Source: Wenzhouxiangella sp. XN79A
Lineage (GTDB): Bacteria; Pseudomonadota; Gammaproteobacteria; Xanthomonadales; Wenzhouxiangellaceae
Assembly (NCBI RefSeq): GCF_012272825.1
Contig: NZ_JAAWWS010000125.1
Location: forward strand, 1-64,000
DNA length: 64,000 nucleotides
Direction of reading: 5' to 3'
Shown here: piece after piece, positions 19,912 through 29,577 of the stretch
Numbering within the stretch: position 1 is the stretch's first letter
Layout: each line of letters opens with the position of its first letter
The notes under the pieces: model-generated
What the model was told of the DNA's origin: nothing
The model's input: the letters and a program-made list of their open reading frames with translations, nothing else
Databases searched by the model: none
Program-made: the position numbers and the translations under genes

Positions 19912-21262
19912 GCGATCGAACACCGACATCGACGAAAAGGAACTCGATCGGATCGAACGACTGCGCGACCGGACCGACGAGATCGAACTGATCATTTCCG
20001 GTCTGACCACCGTTGCGCTGTTCACGCTGCCGGGCTGGTTGTTCGATGCGGTCAGCGCTCGCTACTCCCACCAGTCCTACGCCTCTTCGCAGGCGATGGA
20101 AATCCTGTTGATCCTGGCACCGGGCGTGTTCTACGCGCTGGGAGGATGTTTTGCCGTCCACCTGATGATCCGTGCCTACTGGGCCGGACTGGTCGGGCTC
20201 CGCTCGGTCTACCCCGGCGGCATCGTCTGGGAGCGCGTGCCGGGCATCGGTCGCCAGACCCGCGAACACCACCAGGCGCAGCTGCCGGACCTGCGCCGCG
20301 CGATCACCTCGGCCGATCATGCAGCCTCGGGCCTGTTCTCGGTCATCAGCATGATCGCGCTGGGCATGCTGTGGATCTCGGTGCTGATGATCGCGATCCT
20401 GATGGGCAGCCAGCTTCTCGGCGCGGTCATCGGCGATTCCGACCGGGCCATCGATCTGTCGCTGTGGTTGCTGGTGGGGCTGTTCATCGGCGCGCCCGGT
20501 CTGCTCTGGCTGTTCGATGCCGTGCTCGGTGCCCGGTTTCCCGGACTGGCGGAACGGGCCTGGTTCCGGGGCATGGTTCGAAGGCTGATCGTGATCAACG
20601 GGTGGATCTGGCCGCAACGCCTGATCCTGCCGGTCCAGCTCACGCTCCAGACCAACACCCGCCCCTACCTGTTCTCGCTGATGATCGCGCTGGGGAGTTT
20701 CGGCATCCTGTTTCTCGGCTTCGTTCGCTACGAGGCCTGGACGCAATTCTCGATCTCCGACCCGTTCCGCTACCTCGACCGATCCACGATCGAGGGCGGC
20801 ATCGACAGCGCCCACTACGAGAGCCTGCGGGGCCGGCCCGACCGCCTGCGAATGGTTCCGACCCTCGATGACTTCGAGCAGCGCAGCGCGTTCCTGCGGG
20901 TGTTTCTTCCCTACTATCCGCAGCGCGACAATCCGGTCCTCGATGCCCGCTGCCCGGAAGCGGCGTCGCCGGTCGACTGCCTGAGGGGGCTGTGGACCGT
21001 GCGCCTGGGTCGGCGAACGATCGCGCCCGACACGCTGCTGCCCACGGAACGGCGGGATCTCAATCAGCGCGGCCTGACCGGCCTGGTTCCGCTGACCGAC
21101 CTGCCACCGGGCCTGCACGTGCTCGAGATCGTCTGGAACGAGGCCGATGCGTCGGGCGGATCCGCTGCTGCAAGGACCTACCGGGTGCCGTTCGTGTTCT
21201 CGCCCGACCAGGAGCTCGGTGCGCGGCAGATCGAATCCGCCGACTCCGCCGCAGGGTTCTGA
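19904..21262 (+). CDS. Uncharacterised polytopic membrane protein
   Basis: 452 aa, not recognised as a named family. Five hydrophobic segments are seen: ~30-47 (IISGLTTVALFTLPGWLF), ~64-92, ~141-172 (VISMIALGMLWISVLMIAIL), ~184-207 (LWLLVGLFIGAPGLLWLF) and ~257-278. The last ~170 residues are polar with two Cys (LDARCPEAASPVDCLRGLW) that could form a disulfide, so the C-terminal domain is probably extracytoplasmic. It overlaps cmoA by 8 bases, hence co-transcribed, but nothing ties it to tRNA modification. Confidence 0.8.
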   Translation: MVERSNTDIDEKELDRIERLRDRTDEIELIISGLTTVALFTLPGWLFDAVSARYSHQSYASSQAMEILLILAPGVFYALGGCFAVHLMIRAYWAGLVGLRSVYPGGIVWERVPGIGRQTREHHQAQLPDLRRAITSADHAASGLFSVISMIALGMLWISVLMIAILMGSQLLGAVIGDSDRAIDLSLWLLVGLFIGAPGLLWLFDAVLGARFPGLAERAWFRGMVRRLIVINGWIWPQRLILPVQLTLQTNTRPYLFSLMIALGSFGILFLGFVRYEAWTQFSISDPFRYLDRSTIEGGIDSAHYESLRGRPDRLRMVPTLDDFEQRSAFLRVFLPYYPQRDNPVLDARCPEAASPVDCLRGLWTVRLGRRTIAPDTLLPTERRDLNQRGLTGLVPLTDLPPGLHVLEIVWNEADASGGSAAARTYRVPFVFSPDQELGARQIESADSAAGF

Positions 21263-21473
21263 GCCCCCGGGCCGGTTCGGCGGCCTGCTGCAATCGAACC
21301 TCGGCGCGCCGCGTCGAGCCGTCCGGGGGTCGAAGGCGTCGCCCATGGTCTCGATCCCGCCTTCGGAACACTCCGACCGGACCGAGTCGCCCGTGGCGCA
21401 AGTTCTTTCCGAAATCCGACTTCCTGATTGAAGGGGACAGGCGACGATGGCGGATGCCAGGAGGAACGTGCAG

Positions 21474-22661
21474 ATGTGTGTTCGATTCTCGATTCTCGGT
21501 CTCTTGACGGGACTTTCATTCAGCATGGCCTGCTCGGCACAGACCGTTGCGACCAAGGAACTGCAGCTCAGACCGCTGGAGACGTTTCGCCCGGTGATGC
21601 TGGATACGGCAAGAAGGACGGCGTTCGATCCAGCCGTGCATGGTTTCCGGTTCGCGAATACCTTTCAGAACGATTTCATCAGCGAGCTCGACGTGCGCAC
21701 GAATGGTCTGTGCGGTGGAATGGTCTACACCACGCTGGATTTCTTTCATGCTGGCCGTGCCATTCCCCGACAGGGCCATCGTCCGGCCGTGCAGACGCGG
21801 CTGCACGACTACATCTATGATCGCCAGGTCCATTCGATCGAGCGCAACGTCGACAAATGGATGGAGGTGGGATTCAACCCGCTCGGCGCACGCGACAGCG
21901 AATTCTTCAACTGGGGTCTGCAGGGGTTCGGTGGTGGACGCCTCCAGGAATTGCGAGCCGAGATCGATTCCGGAAGGCCGGTGCCTCTCGGGCTGCAGCA
22001 ATATGACGGCAACGGTCCGAAGAATCATCAGGTGCTGGCCATCGGCTATGACCTGGGTCGATACAAGGGCGATCTGGGTGACTACAAGGAAGACCTGCGG
22101 ATCTTCGTCTACGATCCCAATCACGTCGGTCAGACATTGACGCTGGTACCCGACACCAAGCGACAGGCCTTCCACTACCTGGAACGCACCGACCGGGTCT
22201 GGAGAACCTACTTCGTCGATCGGAACTATTCGGCACGAACGCCGCCTGCGCTTTCGGAACGGTCATCGTCCAGCGACGGGATCATCGAGGCCCTGCTGAT
22301 CGAATTCCACACGGGCGGCGATGACCTTCGTGGCGGAAACGACAACGTCAACGTAACGATCTTCTTGCGGGGGTCGGCTCCGCAGACGATGGCCAATGTG
22401 AACCGGGGACGTCGCTGGATCGGGAACTACACCCAGACCGTCCGTATCCCGCTGCGACGTCGGGTCCGGATCGAAGACATCGAGAGTGTGCGGATCGACA
22501 CCACGTTCGGCGGTGGGATCGGTGGAGACAACTGGAACCTGGATCAGATGCGGATCATCGCTGAAGATGGCGCGGCACAACACCAGCTCTTCGATCGAAC
22601 GGGAACGCCGTTGATGCGCTTTACGGGCGAGAGGAAAACCTATCTCGCTCGGCTCCGGTGA
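21474..22661 (+). CDS. Secreted papain-fold (C39-like) cysteine protease-like protein
   Basis: 395 aa. The start at 21474 is chosen because AGGAGG lies nine bases upstream; an in-frame ATG at 21447 lacks this. A signal peptide (FSILGLLTGLSFSMACSAQT) is followed by a domain with a Cys-His-Asn/Asp layout: NGLCGGMVYTTLDFF (Cys ~79), GPKNHQVLAIGYD (His ~185) and FVYDPNH (~213). This order matches papain/C39-like folds. A C-terminal beta domain (~280-395, with GGDDLRGGNDNVNVTIFL) resembles PLAT/LH2-like modules. I infer an exported peptidase or peptidase-like binding protein; the substrate is unknown. Confidence 0.75.
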   Translation: MCVRFSILGLLTGLSFSMACSAQTVATKELQLRPLETFRPVMLDTARRTAFDPAVHGFRFANTFQNDFISELDVRTNGLCGGMVYTTLDFFHAGRAIPRQGHRPAVQTRLHDYIYDRQVHSIERNVDKWMEVGFNPLGARDSEFFNWGLQGFGGGRLQELRAEIDSGRPVPLGLQQYDGNGPKNHQVLAIGYDLGRYKGDLGDYKEDLRIFVYDPNHVGQTLTLVPDTKRQAFHYLERTDRVWRTYFVDRNYSARTPPALSERSSSSDGIIEALLIEFHTGGDDLRGGNDNVNVTIFLRGSAPQTMANVNRGRRWIGNYTQTVRIPLRRRVRIEDIESVRIDTTFGGGIGGDNWNLDQMRIIAEDGAAQHQLFDRTGTPLMRFTGERKTYLARLR

Positions 22662-22777
22662 AGATCGGTCGCGCTCGCCGCCGGAGATCGGCGGCGGGCT
22701 CGGTTCCTGGTGCTGCTTCGGCCATTCAAGAAGCGACCGCTGTGGTCTCGTTGCGGCCCGTCGCCGGGTGATCCGTC

Positions 22778-23674
22778 TCAGCAGGACTCCAGCAATTCCC
22801 GCACCGCCGGCGCGATGCGCTCGGCCAGGTCGATCCGGGCCTCGGGCGCATCGACGGTGTCGCTGCAGACCACGGTCTCGATCCCGGCCTCGGCCAGCGT
22901 CTCCCGGGCGCGATCGCCGAACAGGCCGTGGACGACGGCGCAGGCCGGCATCGGCAGACCGGCCTCGACCAGCACGCGCGCGGCGTCGGCCAGCGTGGCG
23001 CCGGACGACAGGATGTCGTCGACCAGCACCGGCCGGCGGTCGTCGAGGCCGGCGAGCGACGGCGCGGTGATGCGCACGTCGTGGTCGCCGAAGCGCTGCT
23101 TGGTCATCACCCGCCACGGCAGGCCGCGCGCTTCGGCCACGGCCCGCACCCACTGTTCGCTTTCTTCGTCCGGGCCGACCACCAGCGGTTGTTCGATCGA
23201 CGCGGCGATCCATGCGGCCAGCGCCGGTGCCGCGGCGACCACCCGGCCGGGAATCGAATAGACCGCATCGAGGGTCGGATAGCGGTGCAGGTGCGGATCG
23301 ACGGTGACCAATCCGTCGAAGGCCGCCGAAATCCGCTCGGCGAAGCTGACCGAGGTCAGCGCTTCGCCGGGGTGGAAGCGGTGGTCCTGGCGCATGTACG
23401 GCAGGTACGGCGCGACCAGCAGCACGGATCGTGCGCCAAGATCGCGGACCAGGTCGGCGGCGAACAGCAGGCGCGGAATCTTCGGGTCCGGCCGGTCCAG
23501 CGTGGCCACCAGCACCACGTCCCGGTCGGTCAGCTCGGCGTCGATGCGAAGGTAGCTTTCGCCGTCGGGGAAACGGCGGTAGTGCAGCGCGATCCGGTCG
23601 CCGTTCACGGCGGCGGCCAGTCGGTCGGCGCGCGCGTCGTTGCCCGGCAGCGCGATCAAGACGGGGCGGGTCAT
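22778..23674 (-). CDS. Ribose-phosphate pyrophosphokinase-like protein (short class)
   Basis: 298 aa. It has the PRPP synthetase outline: FPDGESYLRI, then LLVAPYLPYMRQDHRFHPGE (Arg/Gln-Asp of the ATP site), VTVDPHLHRYPTL (HLH motif) and the PRPP loop VLVDDILSSGATLADAA. It differs from housekeeping Prs, which is ~315 aa with an allosteric C-terminus, and looks closer to the archaeal/plant-like non-allosteric class. It ends a six-gene operon and overlaps the phosphorylase gene by 4 bases. I infer it makes PRPP, or phosphorylates a related ribose phosphate, from products of its neighbour. Confidence 0.85.
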   Translation of the reverse strand: MTRPVLIALPGNDARADRLAAAVNGDRIALHYRRFPDGESYLRIDAELTDRDVVLVATLDRPDPKIPRLLFAADLVRDLGARSVLLVAPYLPYMRQDHRFHPGEALTSVSFAERISAAFDGLVTVDPHLHRYPTLDAVYSIPGRVVAAAPALAAWIAASIEQPLVVGPDEESEQWVRAVAEARGLPWRVMTKQRFGDHDVRITAPSLAGLDDRRPVLVDDILSSGATLADAARVLVEAGLPMPACAVVHGLFGDRARETLAEAGIETVVCSDTVDAPEARIDLAERIAPAVRELLESC

Positions 23675-25197
23675 CGGTCGGCCTCGGTCTGGATGATGTC
23701 GCCGTTGTTGCCGGCGAACTCGCGGGCATAGCCCAGCTCCCCGGCAGTTTCGGCGTGGATGGTGTAGAGGGGGTCGCCGGCCCGGACCTCATCGCCGAGA
23801 TGCACGTGCAGCTCCAGGCCGGCGGCCGGCGCGCCCGGCGCGCCGGCCAGCTTGGCCACCCGCGACAGCCGCCGGTTGTCGAAATGCGTCACGCAGCCGG
23901 AGTGCGCGGCGGTGACGACCTCGGTGCGGCTGGCCTTCGGCGGTTCGCGCAGGCCGCCCTGGGCCTCGCAGATGGCCTGGAATTTCTGCCACGCCGCGCC
24001 CGATTCCAGCGTCCTGGCGGCCTGCCGTACGCCGTCGCCCGGCTCGGCCTTGCCGCCGAACTCCAGCAGCACGCCGGCCAGGCTCAGCGCCCGGTCGGCC
24101 AGGTCGCGGGGGGCGTCCGGATCGCCCTGGAACACGGCCAGCAGGTCGCGCGCTTCCAGTGCCGGACCGATGCCGCGGCCGACCGGCTGGCGGCCGTCGG
24201 AGATCACGATCTCGGCGGTCAGGTCGAAGCGCGCCGCGGTGCTGCGCAGGCGCTCCCCGAGCCGTTCGGCGTCTTCGCGACTGCGCAGCTTGGCGGTGGC
24301 GCCGACCGGCAGGTCCAGCACCAGGTGGGTCGAGCCGGCGGCGACCTTCTTCGACAGTACCGAGGCGACCAGCTGGGCTTCGGCATCCAGGTCCATGACC
24401 CGCGCGACCCGGATCAGCAGGTCGTCGACCGGACTCAGGCCGACCGAGCCGCCCCAGACCACGCAGCCGCCTTCCCGCTCGACCACGCGCTGCATGTGGC
24501 CGAGCGTCAGGCTGACCGGCGCCAGGGTTTCCATGGTGTCGGCGGTGCCGGCCGGCGAGGTGATCGCGCGCGACGAGGTCTTCGGAATGACCAGGCCGTT
24601 GGCCGCGACGATGGCCACGATCAACGGCGTGGTGCGGTTGCCCGGCAGGCCGCCGACGCAGTGCTTGTCCAGCCGCATCGGGACATCCCAGTCCAGCCGT
24701 TCGCCGACCCCGACCATCGCATCGGTCAGGCCGAACAGTTCGTCGTCGTCGAGCGCGCGCGCGGCGATCGCGGTCAGCAGCATGGCCAGCTGGATGTCGT
24801 CGTAGCGGCCGTGGACGACATCGCGCATGATCGCGCCGAACTCGCAGGCCCGCAGCGCGCGGCCGTAGACCTTGCCGCGCACGCTGGAAATCGACTCCAG
24901 CGGCTTCGGGTGGCTGACGTGGATCTGCTGTCCGTCGCGCACCTGCAGCGCCCTCCAGGCCGCGGTCGACAGGCCGATCTCGTCCGGCGCGAGCAACTCC
25001 GAGCCGGTCTGGAACAGGGTCGCGATGACGGTGTCGTGCAGGCTCTCGAGACGCACCCGCGCATGCGCATCGAAGCCCTCGGAGCGACACACCGGCGAGT
25101 CCTTGCGCAGCAGCGCGATCGGCTTGTCCAGCGTATCGAGATCCAGGCAGCGAACCCGGAGGTTGTTGCTGCGCTGGTGCAGTTCCGGTGTACTCAT
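23671..25197 (-). CDS. Thymidine/AMP phosphorylase family protein
   Basis: 508 aa, longer than E. coli DeoA (~440) because of an N-terminal ~90-residue domain, the layout of archaeal AMP phosphorylases and of proteobacterial putative thymidine phosphorylase type 2. The phosphate/nucleoside site reads RLDKHCVGGLPGNRTTPLIV, followed by PKTSSRAITSPAGTADTMET. VGGxPGNRTT is the AMP-phosphorylase-like version rather than the simple pyrimidine-enzyme loop. It would release a base and ribose 1-phosphate or 1,5-bisphosphate. Translation is coupled on both sides: the ATG overlaps the metallo-hydrolase stop and its stop overlaps the PRPP synthetase ATG. Confidence 0.88.
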   Translation of the reverse strand: MSTPELHQRSNNLRVRCLDLDTLDKPIALLRKDSPVCRSEGFDAHARVRLESLHDTVIATLFQTGSELLAPDEIGLSTAAWRALQVRDGQQIHVSHPKPLESISSVRGKVYGRALRACEFGAIMRDVVHGRYDDIQLAMLLTAIAARALDDDELFGLTDAMVGVGERLDWDVPMRLDKHCVGGLPGNRTTPLIVAIVAANGLVIPKTSSRAITSPAGTADTMETLAPVSLTLGHMQRVVEREGGCVVWGGSVGLSPVDDLLIRVARVMDLDAEAQLVASVLSKKVAAGSTHLVLDLPVGATAKLRSREDAERLGERLRSTAARFDLTAEIVISDGRQPVGRGIGPALEARDLLAVFQGDPDAPRDLADRALSLAGVLLEFGGKAEPGDGVRQAARTLESGAAWQKFQAICEAQGGLREPPKASRTEVVTAAHSGCVTHFDNRRLSRVAKLAGAPGAPAAGLELHVHLGDEVRAGDPLYTIHAETAGELGYAREFAGNNGDIIQTEADR

Positions 25198-26570
25198 CGG
25201 GGCGTCAGATCGACCGTTTGGCCGTGTTCGGGCACCGCGGCCGACCAGCCCAGCCGCTCCTCGATGGCCAGCCGGAACGCATCGGCGGCCTCGGCCTCGC
25301 CATGCACCACCCAGACCTGGCCCGGCGGCCGCGGTGCCTGCTCCAGCCAGGACAGCAACTCGTTGCGGTCGGCGTGGGCCGACAGCATGTCGAGGTTGTG
25401 GACCTCGGCCTTGACGTCCCAGTACCGGCCGTGGATCTTGACCGACTCGGCGCCGGCGATCATCTTCGCCCCGCGCGTGCCGCCGGCCTGGTAGCCGGCG
25501 AACAGGATGGTGTTCTGCGGCTGCGGTGCGTAGACCTTCAGGTGGTGCAGCACCCGCCCGCCGGTCGCCATACCGGAGCCGGCGATGATGATCTTCGGCA
25601 TCGGATCGGCGTCCAGCGCCTTCGATTCCTCGACCTCGCGCACGTAGCGCGGCAGACCGCAGACCGCTCGAGCCTGTTCCGGCGACAGCCGGTGGTCGTC
25701 GGGGTGATCGAGGAACACCTCGGTGGCGTTGATCGCCAGCGGGCTGTCCAGGAACACCGGCACGTTCGGAATCCGGCCTTCGCCCATCAGCTTGTGGAGG
25801 TAGTACAGCAGCAGCTGGGTCCGTCCCACCGCGAAGGCCGGCACGATCACCGAGCCACCGCGCCCGACCGTGTCGCTGACGATCCTGGCCAGGCGGTCCT
25901 CGGCCGAGCCGTTGGTGCGGTCGCGGTCGCCGTAGGTCGACTCGATCATCAAGACGTCGCATTCCGGGGGCGGCTCGGGCGGCGGGATGGTCGGGTTGGT
26001 CCCGTGGCCGAGGTCGCCGCTGAACAGGACGCGAAGCCCGCCGACCTCGAACAGCACGCTGGCCGCCCCGAGGATGTGCCCGGCTCGGCTGAATCGGGCG
26101 GTCAGGCCCGGCGCCGCTTCGAAGACCCGGCCGAACGGCTGGTCGCGGAACCGGTACAGGCAGTGCTCGGCATCGGCCCGGGTGTACAGCGGTCGGGCCG
26201 GGCGGTGCTTGGAGAAGCCGTGCCGGTTGGCGAACGCGGCGTCCTTTTCGTGGAGGAAGCCGGAATCCGGCAACAGGTGCTGGCACAGCGCGCGGGTCGA
26301 GGCGGTGGCGAACACATCGCCTTCGAACCCGTCGCGCACCAGCACCGGCAGGTAGCCGGAATGATCGATGTGCGCGTGGGTCAGGACCGTCGCGTCGATC
26401 GTCCCGGGCGCGATCGGCAGCGCCTTCCAGTTGCGGTCGCGCAGCTGCTTGTAGCCCTGGAACAGCCCGCAGTCGACCAGCACCCGGTGGCCGGCGTGCT
26501 CGAGCAGGAACTTCGAGCCGGTGACCGTGCCGGCCGCGCCGAGGAAGCGAAGCGTCGGCCCGGCACTCAC
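25194..26570 (-). CDS. Beta-CASP metallo-beta-lactamase RNase-like protein
   Basis: 458 aa from a GTG overlapping the previous stop (GTGA). The metallo-hydrolase core has LTHAHIDHSGYLP (HxHxDH), FSRAGHILGAASVLFE and FSGDLGHG. The beta-CASP module has VPAFAVGRTQ, IIIAGSGMATGGRVLHHLK and LSAHADRNELLSWL. This architecture (YsnM/RNase J/CPSF73-like) usually cleaves RNA as exo- or endonuclease. Its invariant pairing here with the phosphorylase and PRPP synthetase suggests it supplies nucleotides from RNA, which is inference. Confidence 0.92.
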   Translation of the reverse strand: MSAGPTLRFLGAAGTVTGSKFLLEHAGHRVLVDCGLFQGYKQLRDRNWKALPIAPGTIDATVLTHAHIDHSGYLPVLVRDGFEGDVFATASTRALCQHLLPDSGFLHEKDAAFANRHGFSKHRPARPLYTRADAEHCLYRFRDQPFGRVFEAAPGLTARFSRAGHILGAASVLFEVGGLRVLFSGDLGHGTNPTIPPPEPPPECDVLMIESTYGDRDRTNGSAEDRLARIVSDTVGRGGSVIVPAFAVGRTQLLLYYLHKLMGEGRIPNVPVFLDSPLAINATEVFLDHPDDHRLSPEQARAVCGLPRYVREVEESKALDADPMPKIIIAGSGMATGGRVLHHLKVYAPQPQNTILFAGYQAGGTRGAKMIAGAESVKIHGRYWDVKAEVHNLDMLSAHADRNELLSWLEQAPRPPGQVWVVHGEAEAADAFRLAIEERLGWSAAVPEHGQTVDLTPR

Positions 26571-27952
26571 CGGCCGGCGGCCTCGAAGCCGTCGCCGAAC
26601 ACCCCGCGGAACAACGCCACGAGCTCCGGCTCGGTGACCCTGAGCACGAACAGGCCGCGATTGATGTCCGAGACCAGCAGGGTGCCGTTGTCGAAGAACG
26701 GATAGACGTTCCAGGCCCCCTGGAAATTGTTGCCGTCGCCTTCCGGGTAGGTGTCGAAATACGCGACTTCGGTCAGCGTGGCGCTGGCCGGGTCGTCGAT
26801 CCGCAGGATGCGCAGGCCGCGGCGGTAGTTCGACTGGAAGGTGTAGTTGCCGATCACGTACTGGTTGTGGTCGATGGCCGGGCCGTCGGCGATGTAGCTG
26901 GCCGGCTCGGGCGCCGAATCGAGCTGCGCCAGGTCGAACACCAGCGTCCGGGTGCCGGGCAGGTTGAACTGGAATTCGTCGACCTCGTCATCGGTGACGA
27001 ACCAGCGCTGGCCGGGCATCAGCCAGCCCTGGTGGGTGTAGGCGGTCTGGTTGTACGTGTGACGGCCGATCTGCACCGGCTTGGCCTTGTCGGTCACGTC
27101 GACGACGGTGACCGAGTCCTCGTTGCTGGCAAAGCAGATCTCGCGGCCGGTGTAGCGGGTGTCGGGCCCGGCGTAGACCACGCACTGGACGTCGTGGGTG
27201 TAGCCGTCGGCCGAGAAGCAGCCGGCGAAGCTCGGGTTGCGCGGGTCGCGGATGTCGATCATGTGCAGGCCGCCGCCGCAGGTGTTGCCGCCGGTGGTGT
27301 AGGCGAAGCCGGTGTCGGTGTTGATCGCGATGTTGTGCGCCTCGTGATGGGTGGCGGTGGCGCCGCTGGGAAACTCGAACGTCAGGTAGTGCGCGTCCAT
27401 CGAGAAGGTCTGCGGCGGATTGCTGACCTTGCGCAGGCGGGTCAGGTCGAACACCTGCACGCCGTGGTTGTTGACGTCGTCGGCGACGATGAAGGCGTGG
27501 TCGGCGTAGGTCTTGATGTCGGTCCACACGCTGCTCGTCACACCGGGCGGCCGCGGCAGGTTGCCGAGGTAGATCGGGTTGGCCGGGTCGGTGATGTCGA
27601 CGAAGGCAACACCGTTGGAGCGACCCATCAACGCATAGCGCTGTCCGGTTTCCGTGTCCGTCCAGCCCCAGGAATCCGAGCCCGAGCCGCCGCCGATCTC
27701 GGGCAGCTCCAGCCAGCCGGCCAGCTCGATGCCGTCGCAGGGAAAGATGTCGGACAGTCCGTCGACGCAGCCGGCCGGACCCTTGTAGGGGTACTCGATC
27801 GGCTCCAGGCCGTGCATGCTGTGGGCCAGGTTCTCGAACTCGATGTCCGGATGCAGCACGCCGAGCACCGCGGCCCGGTCGCTGGTGAAACAGGCCCAGG
27901 CCACGGCGGGCGCGAGTGCGGCAAGAAGCAGGAACTGGAGCGGTCGTTTCAT
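26567..27952 (-). CDS. Secreted choice-of-anchor B family protein
   Basis: 461 aa. A signal peptide (LQFLLLAALAPAVAWA) precedes a beta-propeller of LVIVD-like repeats, for example GVAFVDITDPANPIYLGNLP, GVQVFDLTRLRKVSNPPQ and SVTVVDVTDKAKPVQIGRHT, as in TIGR04312-type proteins. Cys residues near the start and middle may pair. The C-terminus is LFRGVFGDGFEAAGR, a tail shared in form with two other secreted proteins of this window (see findings). Family members carry varied C-terminal anchors, fitting a surface or secreted role. Both ends overlap neighbours by 4 bases. Confidence 0.88.
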   Translation of the reverse strand: MKRPLQFLLLAALAPAVAWACFTSDRAAVLGVLHPDIEFENLAHSMHGLEPIEYPYKGPAGCVDGLSDIFPCDGIELAGWLELPEIGGGSGSDSWGWTDTETGQRYALMGRSNGVAFVDITDPANPIYLGNLPRPPGVTSSVWTDIKTYADHAFIVADDVNNHGVQVFDLTRLRKVSNPPQTFSMDAHYLTFEFPSGATATHHEAHNIAINTDTGFAYTTGGNTCGGGLHMIDIRDPRNPSFAGCFSADGYTHDVQCVVYAGPDTRYTGREICFASNEDSVTVVDVTDKAKPVQIGRHTYNQTAYTHQGWLMPGQRWFVTDDEVDEFQFNLPGTRTLVFDLAQLDSAPEPASYIADGPAIDHNQYVIGNYTFQSNYRRGLRILRIDDPASATLTEVAYFDTYPEGDGNNFQGAWNVYPFFDNGTLLVSDINRGLFVLRVTEPELVALFRGVFGDGFEAAGR

Positions 27953-29577
27953 GATTCGAATCCGTCGGCGAACAGCGGCACGGGCACGCGAACCATCCGG
28001 GGCAGGCCTTCCTGGCCCGCCGAGTCGATGGCGGTCACGAACAGCCGCCCGTTGGCGGGCAGTGTAGCGCCGGTCGGCAGGGTCACGTCGAACGGCGTGA
28101 CCGGGGCCGGGGCCGCGATCGGGAAGCTCCAGGTCGGCGCGCCGGTGTCGGCCGGCGCGCCGGCGGCCACGCGCAGCTCGACGATGTCACCGATCGGGTC
28201 GCTGACCGGGGGTTCGGTCACGCCGCCGCGGAAATACAGCGTGTCGTCGGCGGTGCCGGTCAACCGCACGTCGTCGTCGGTCGTTGCGGCGAGCGCGGTG
28301 ATCGAGGGTCCGGCCGGTTCGAGGTACGGCCGGCGAGCGGCCTTGGCGGCCAGCAGCAGCGCGTCGCGGTTGTCGGGCCAGATGGTCGATTCGAAGCTCG
28401 AGCAGGATTGCTGGAAGGTCGTGCCGACCTCGTAGGTATAGGCCGCAACGCCGAACTCGTGGTAGGCGTAATCGACCGTCGTGCCGCCGGCCGGCCCCAG
28501 CAGTTGCCAGCGGCCGACGTCATAGCCGGTCGGTGCTGCCATGCGCCGGCCGAGGATCGCAAGCCCGTCGTGGTTGGGCGCATTGTTCTCGTTGCCGGCG
28601 TCCAGACCTTCCCAGGGAAACAGCACCAGTTCACCGAACGAATGGATCGAAATGAACAGGCCTTCGCTATCGAGCGGCGCCGGCGTGGTCAGGTCGCCCG
28701 GTCGCTGGTCGGCGAACACCGTGGCCAGGTAGTCCTGGATCGCCTGCGTTTCGGGCTCGGAGGCCACCACCGGGCCGCGGTAGGCGTCCGAACAGGCCGA
28801 ACCCGACGAGAAATCACCCCAGAAGATCGTGCTGTTGCGGTTCAGGTCGATGCCCGGATTGGTGCTCGGGCAGGCGGTCTCGTTGTGGTTCTTGCGCCAG
28901 AAGCTTTCACCGGCCTCGACCTGGCGCCGGCCGTCGGGATTCTGCTGCGCGATCACGTGCACCTGCCGGTGGTCCAGCAGCCAGTCGATATCGGGGTCGT
29001 CGGCCGGGTTGGCGACCAGCAGCTCGGCGAAGCGCGTCGCGAGCTCGGCGGTGGCCAGTTCGCGGGCGTGCTGCGCGGCCATGACCACCAGCGGCGCGCG
29101 CGGATGCGGCGAGCTGGGGTTCTCGATGACCAGCGCCCGGATCGTGTCGCCGGCCGCCGAACCGTTGTCGGCCTGCCAGGTGTCGCCGACCTCGACCCAG
29201 CGGGCCCGGTCCGGGTACTGGACGGCCAGCGCTTCGAGGTCGGCGTGGGTCTGGGTAACGGTCCGGTAGCAGGAAAAGCCCGGGATGCTGCCGCCGGCAC
29301 CGCGCCGGAAGCCGGAGCGATCGATCGCGTTCCAGGCCGCGAGCTCGGCGTTGCGTTCGCGGTCGGTCTCGATCCGCAGTCCGGCCGCTTCCAGCCGGAC
29401 CCGGTCCGCGGGCGCCAGCCGGAACACCGCTGCATCGGCCGCGCGGTCGATGCCCCAGAAGTCGTACTCGGCCCGCAGCGCGCCCAGCTGGGCCGGGCTC
29501 AGCTCGTGGATGCGAACGACCTCCGCGCCCAGCGGGGCGCCGAGCAGCAGCAGCGCCAGCGCGGCGGCGCGGATCAC
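27949..29577 (-). CDS. Secreted M14 zinc carboxypeptidase
   Basis: 542 aa from GTG 29577, overlapping the amidotransferase stop (GTGA). A signal peptide (AAALALLLLGAPLGA) and a ~75-residue propeptide-like segment precede the M14 domain (~110-400): zinc ligands in MAAQHARELATAE (His ~170, Glu ~173), substrate Arg region GIDLNRNSTIFWG, zinc His in FISIHSFGELVLFPWE (~310) and catalytic Glu in AYTYEVGTTF (~382). A beta-rich C-terminal domain ends VPLFADGFES. Expected to remove C-terminal residues from extracellular peptides. Confidence 0.92.
   Translation of the reverse strand: MIRAAALALLLLGAPLGAEVVRIHELSPAQLGALRAEYDFWGIDRAADAAVFRLAPADRVRLEAAGLRIETDRERNAELAAWNAIDRSGFRRGAGGSIPGFSCYRTVTQTHADLEALAVQYPDRARWVEVGDTWQADNGSAAGDTIRALVIENPSSPHPRAPLVVMAAQHARELATAELATRFAELLVANPADDPDIDWLLDHRQVHVIAQQNPDGRRQVEAGESFWRKNHNETACPSTNPGIDLNRNSTIFWGDFSSGSACSDAYRGPVVASEPETQAIQDYLATVFADQRPGDLTTPAPLDSEGLFISIHSFGELVLFPWEGLDAGNENNAPNHDGLAILGRRMAAPTGYDVGRWQLLGPAGGTTVDYAYHEFGVAAYTYEVGTTFQQSCSSFESTIWPDNRDALLLAAKAARRPYLEPAGPSITALAATTDDDVRLTGTADDTLYFRGGVTEPPVSDPIGDIVELRVAAGAPADTGAPTWSFPIAAPAPVTPFDVTLPTGATLPANGRLFVTAIDSAGQEGLPRMVRVPVPLFADGFES

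Noticed and set aside
22680-22720. A terminator between the papain-like gene and the PRPP synthetase gene
   Set aside because: A G/C hairpin (cgccgccggagatcggcggcg) is present, but no T-run follows on either strand.
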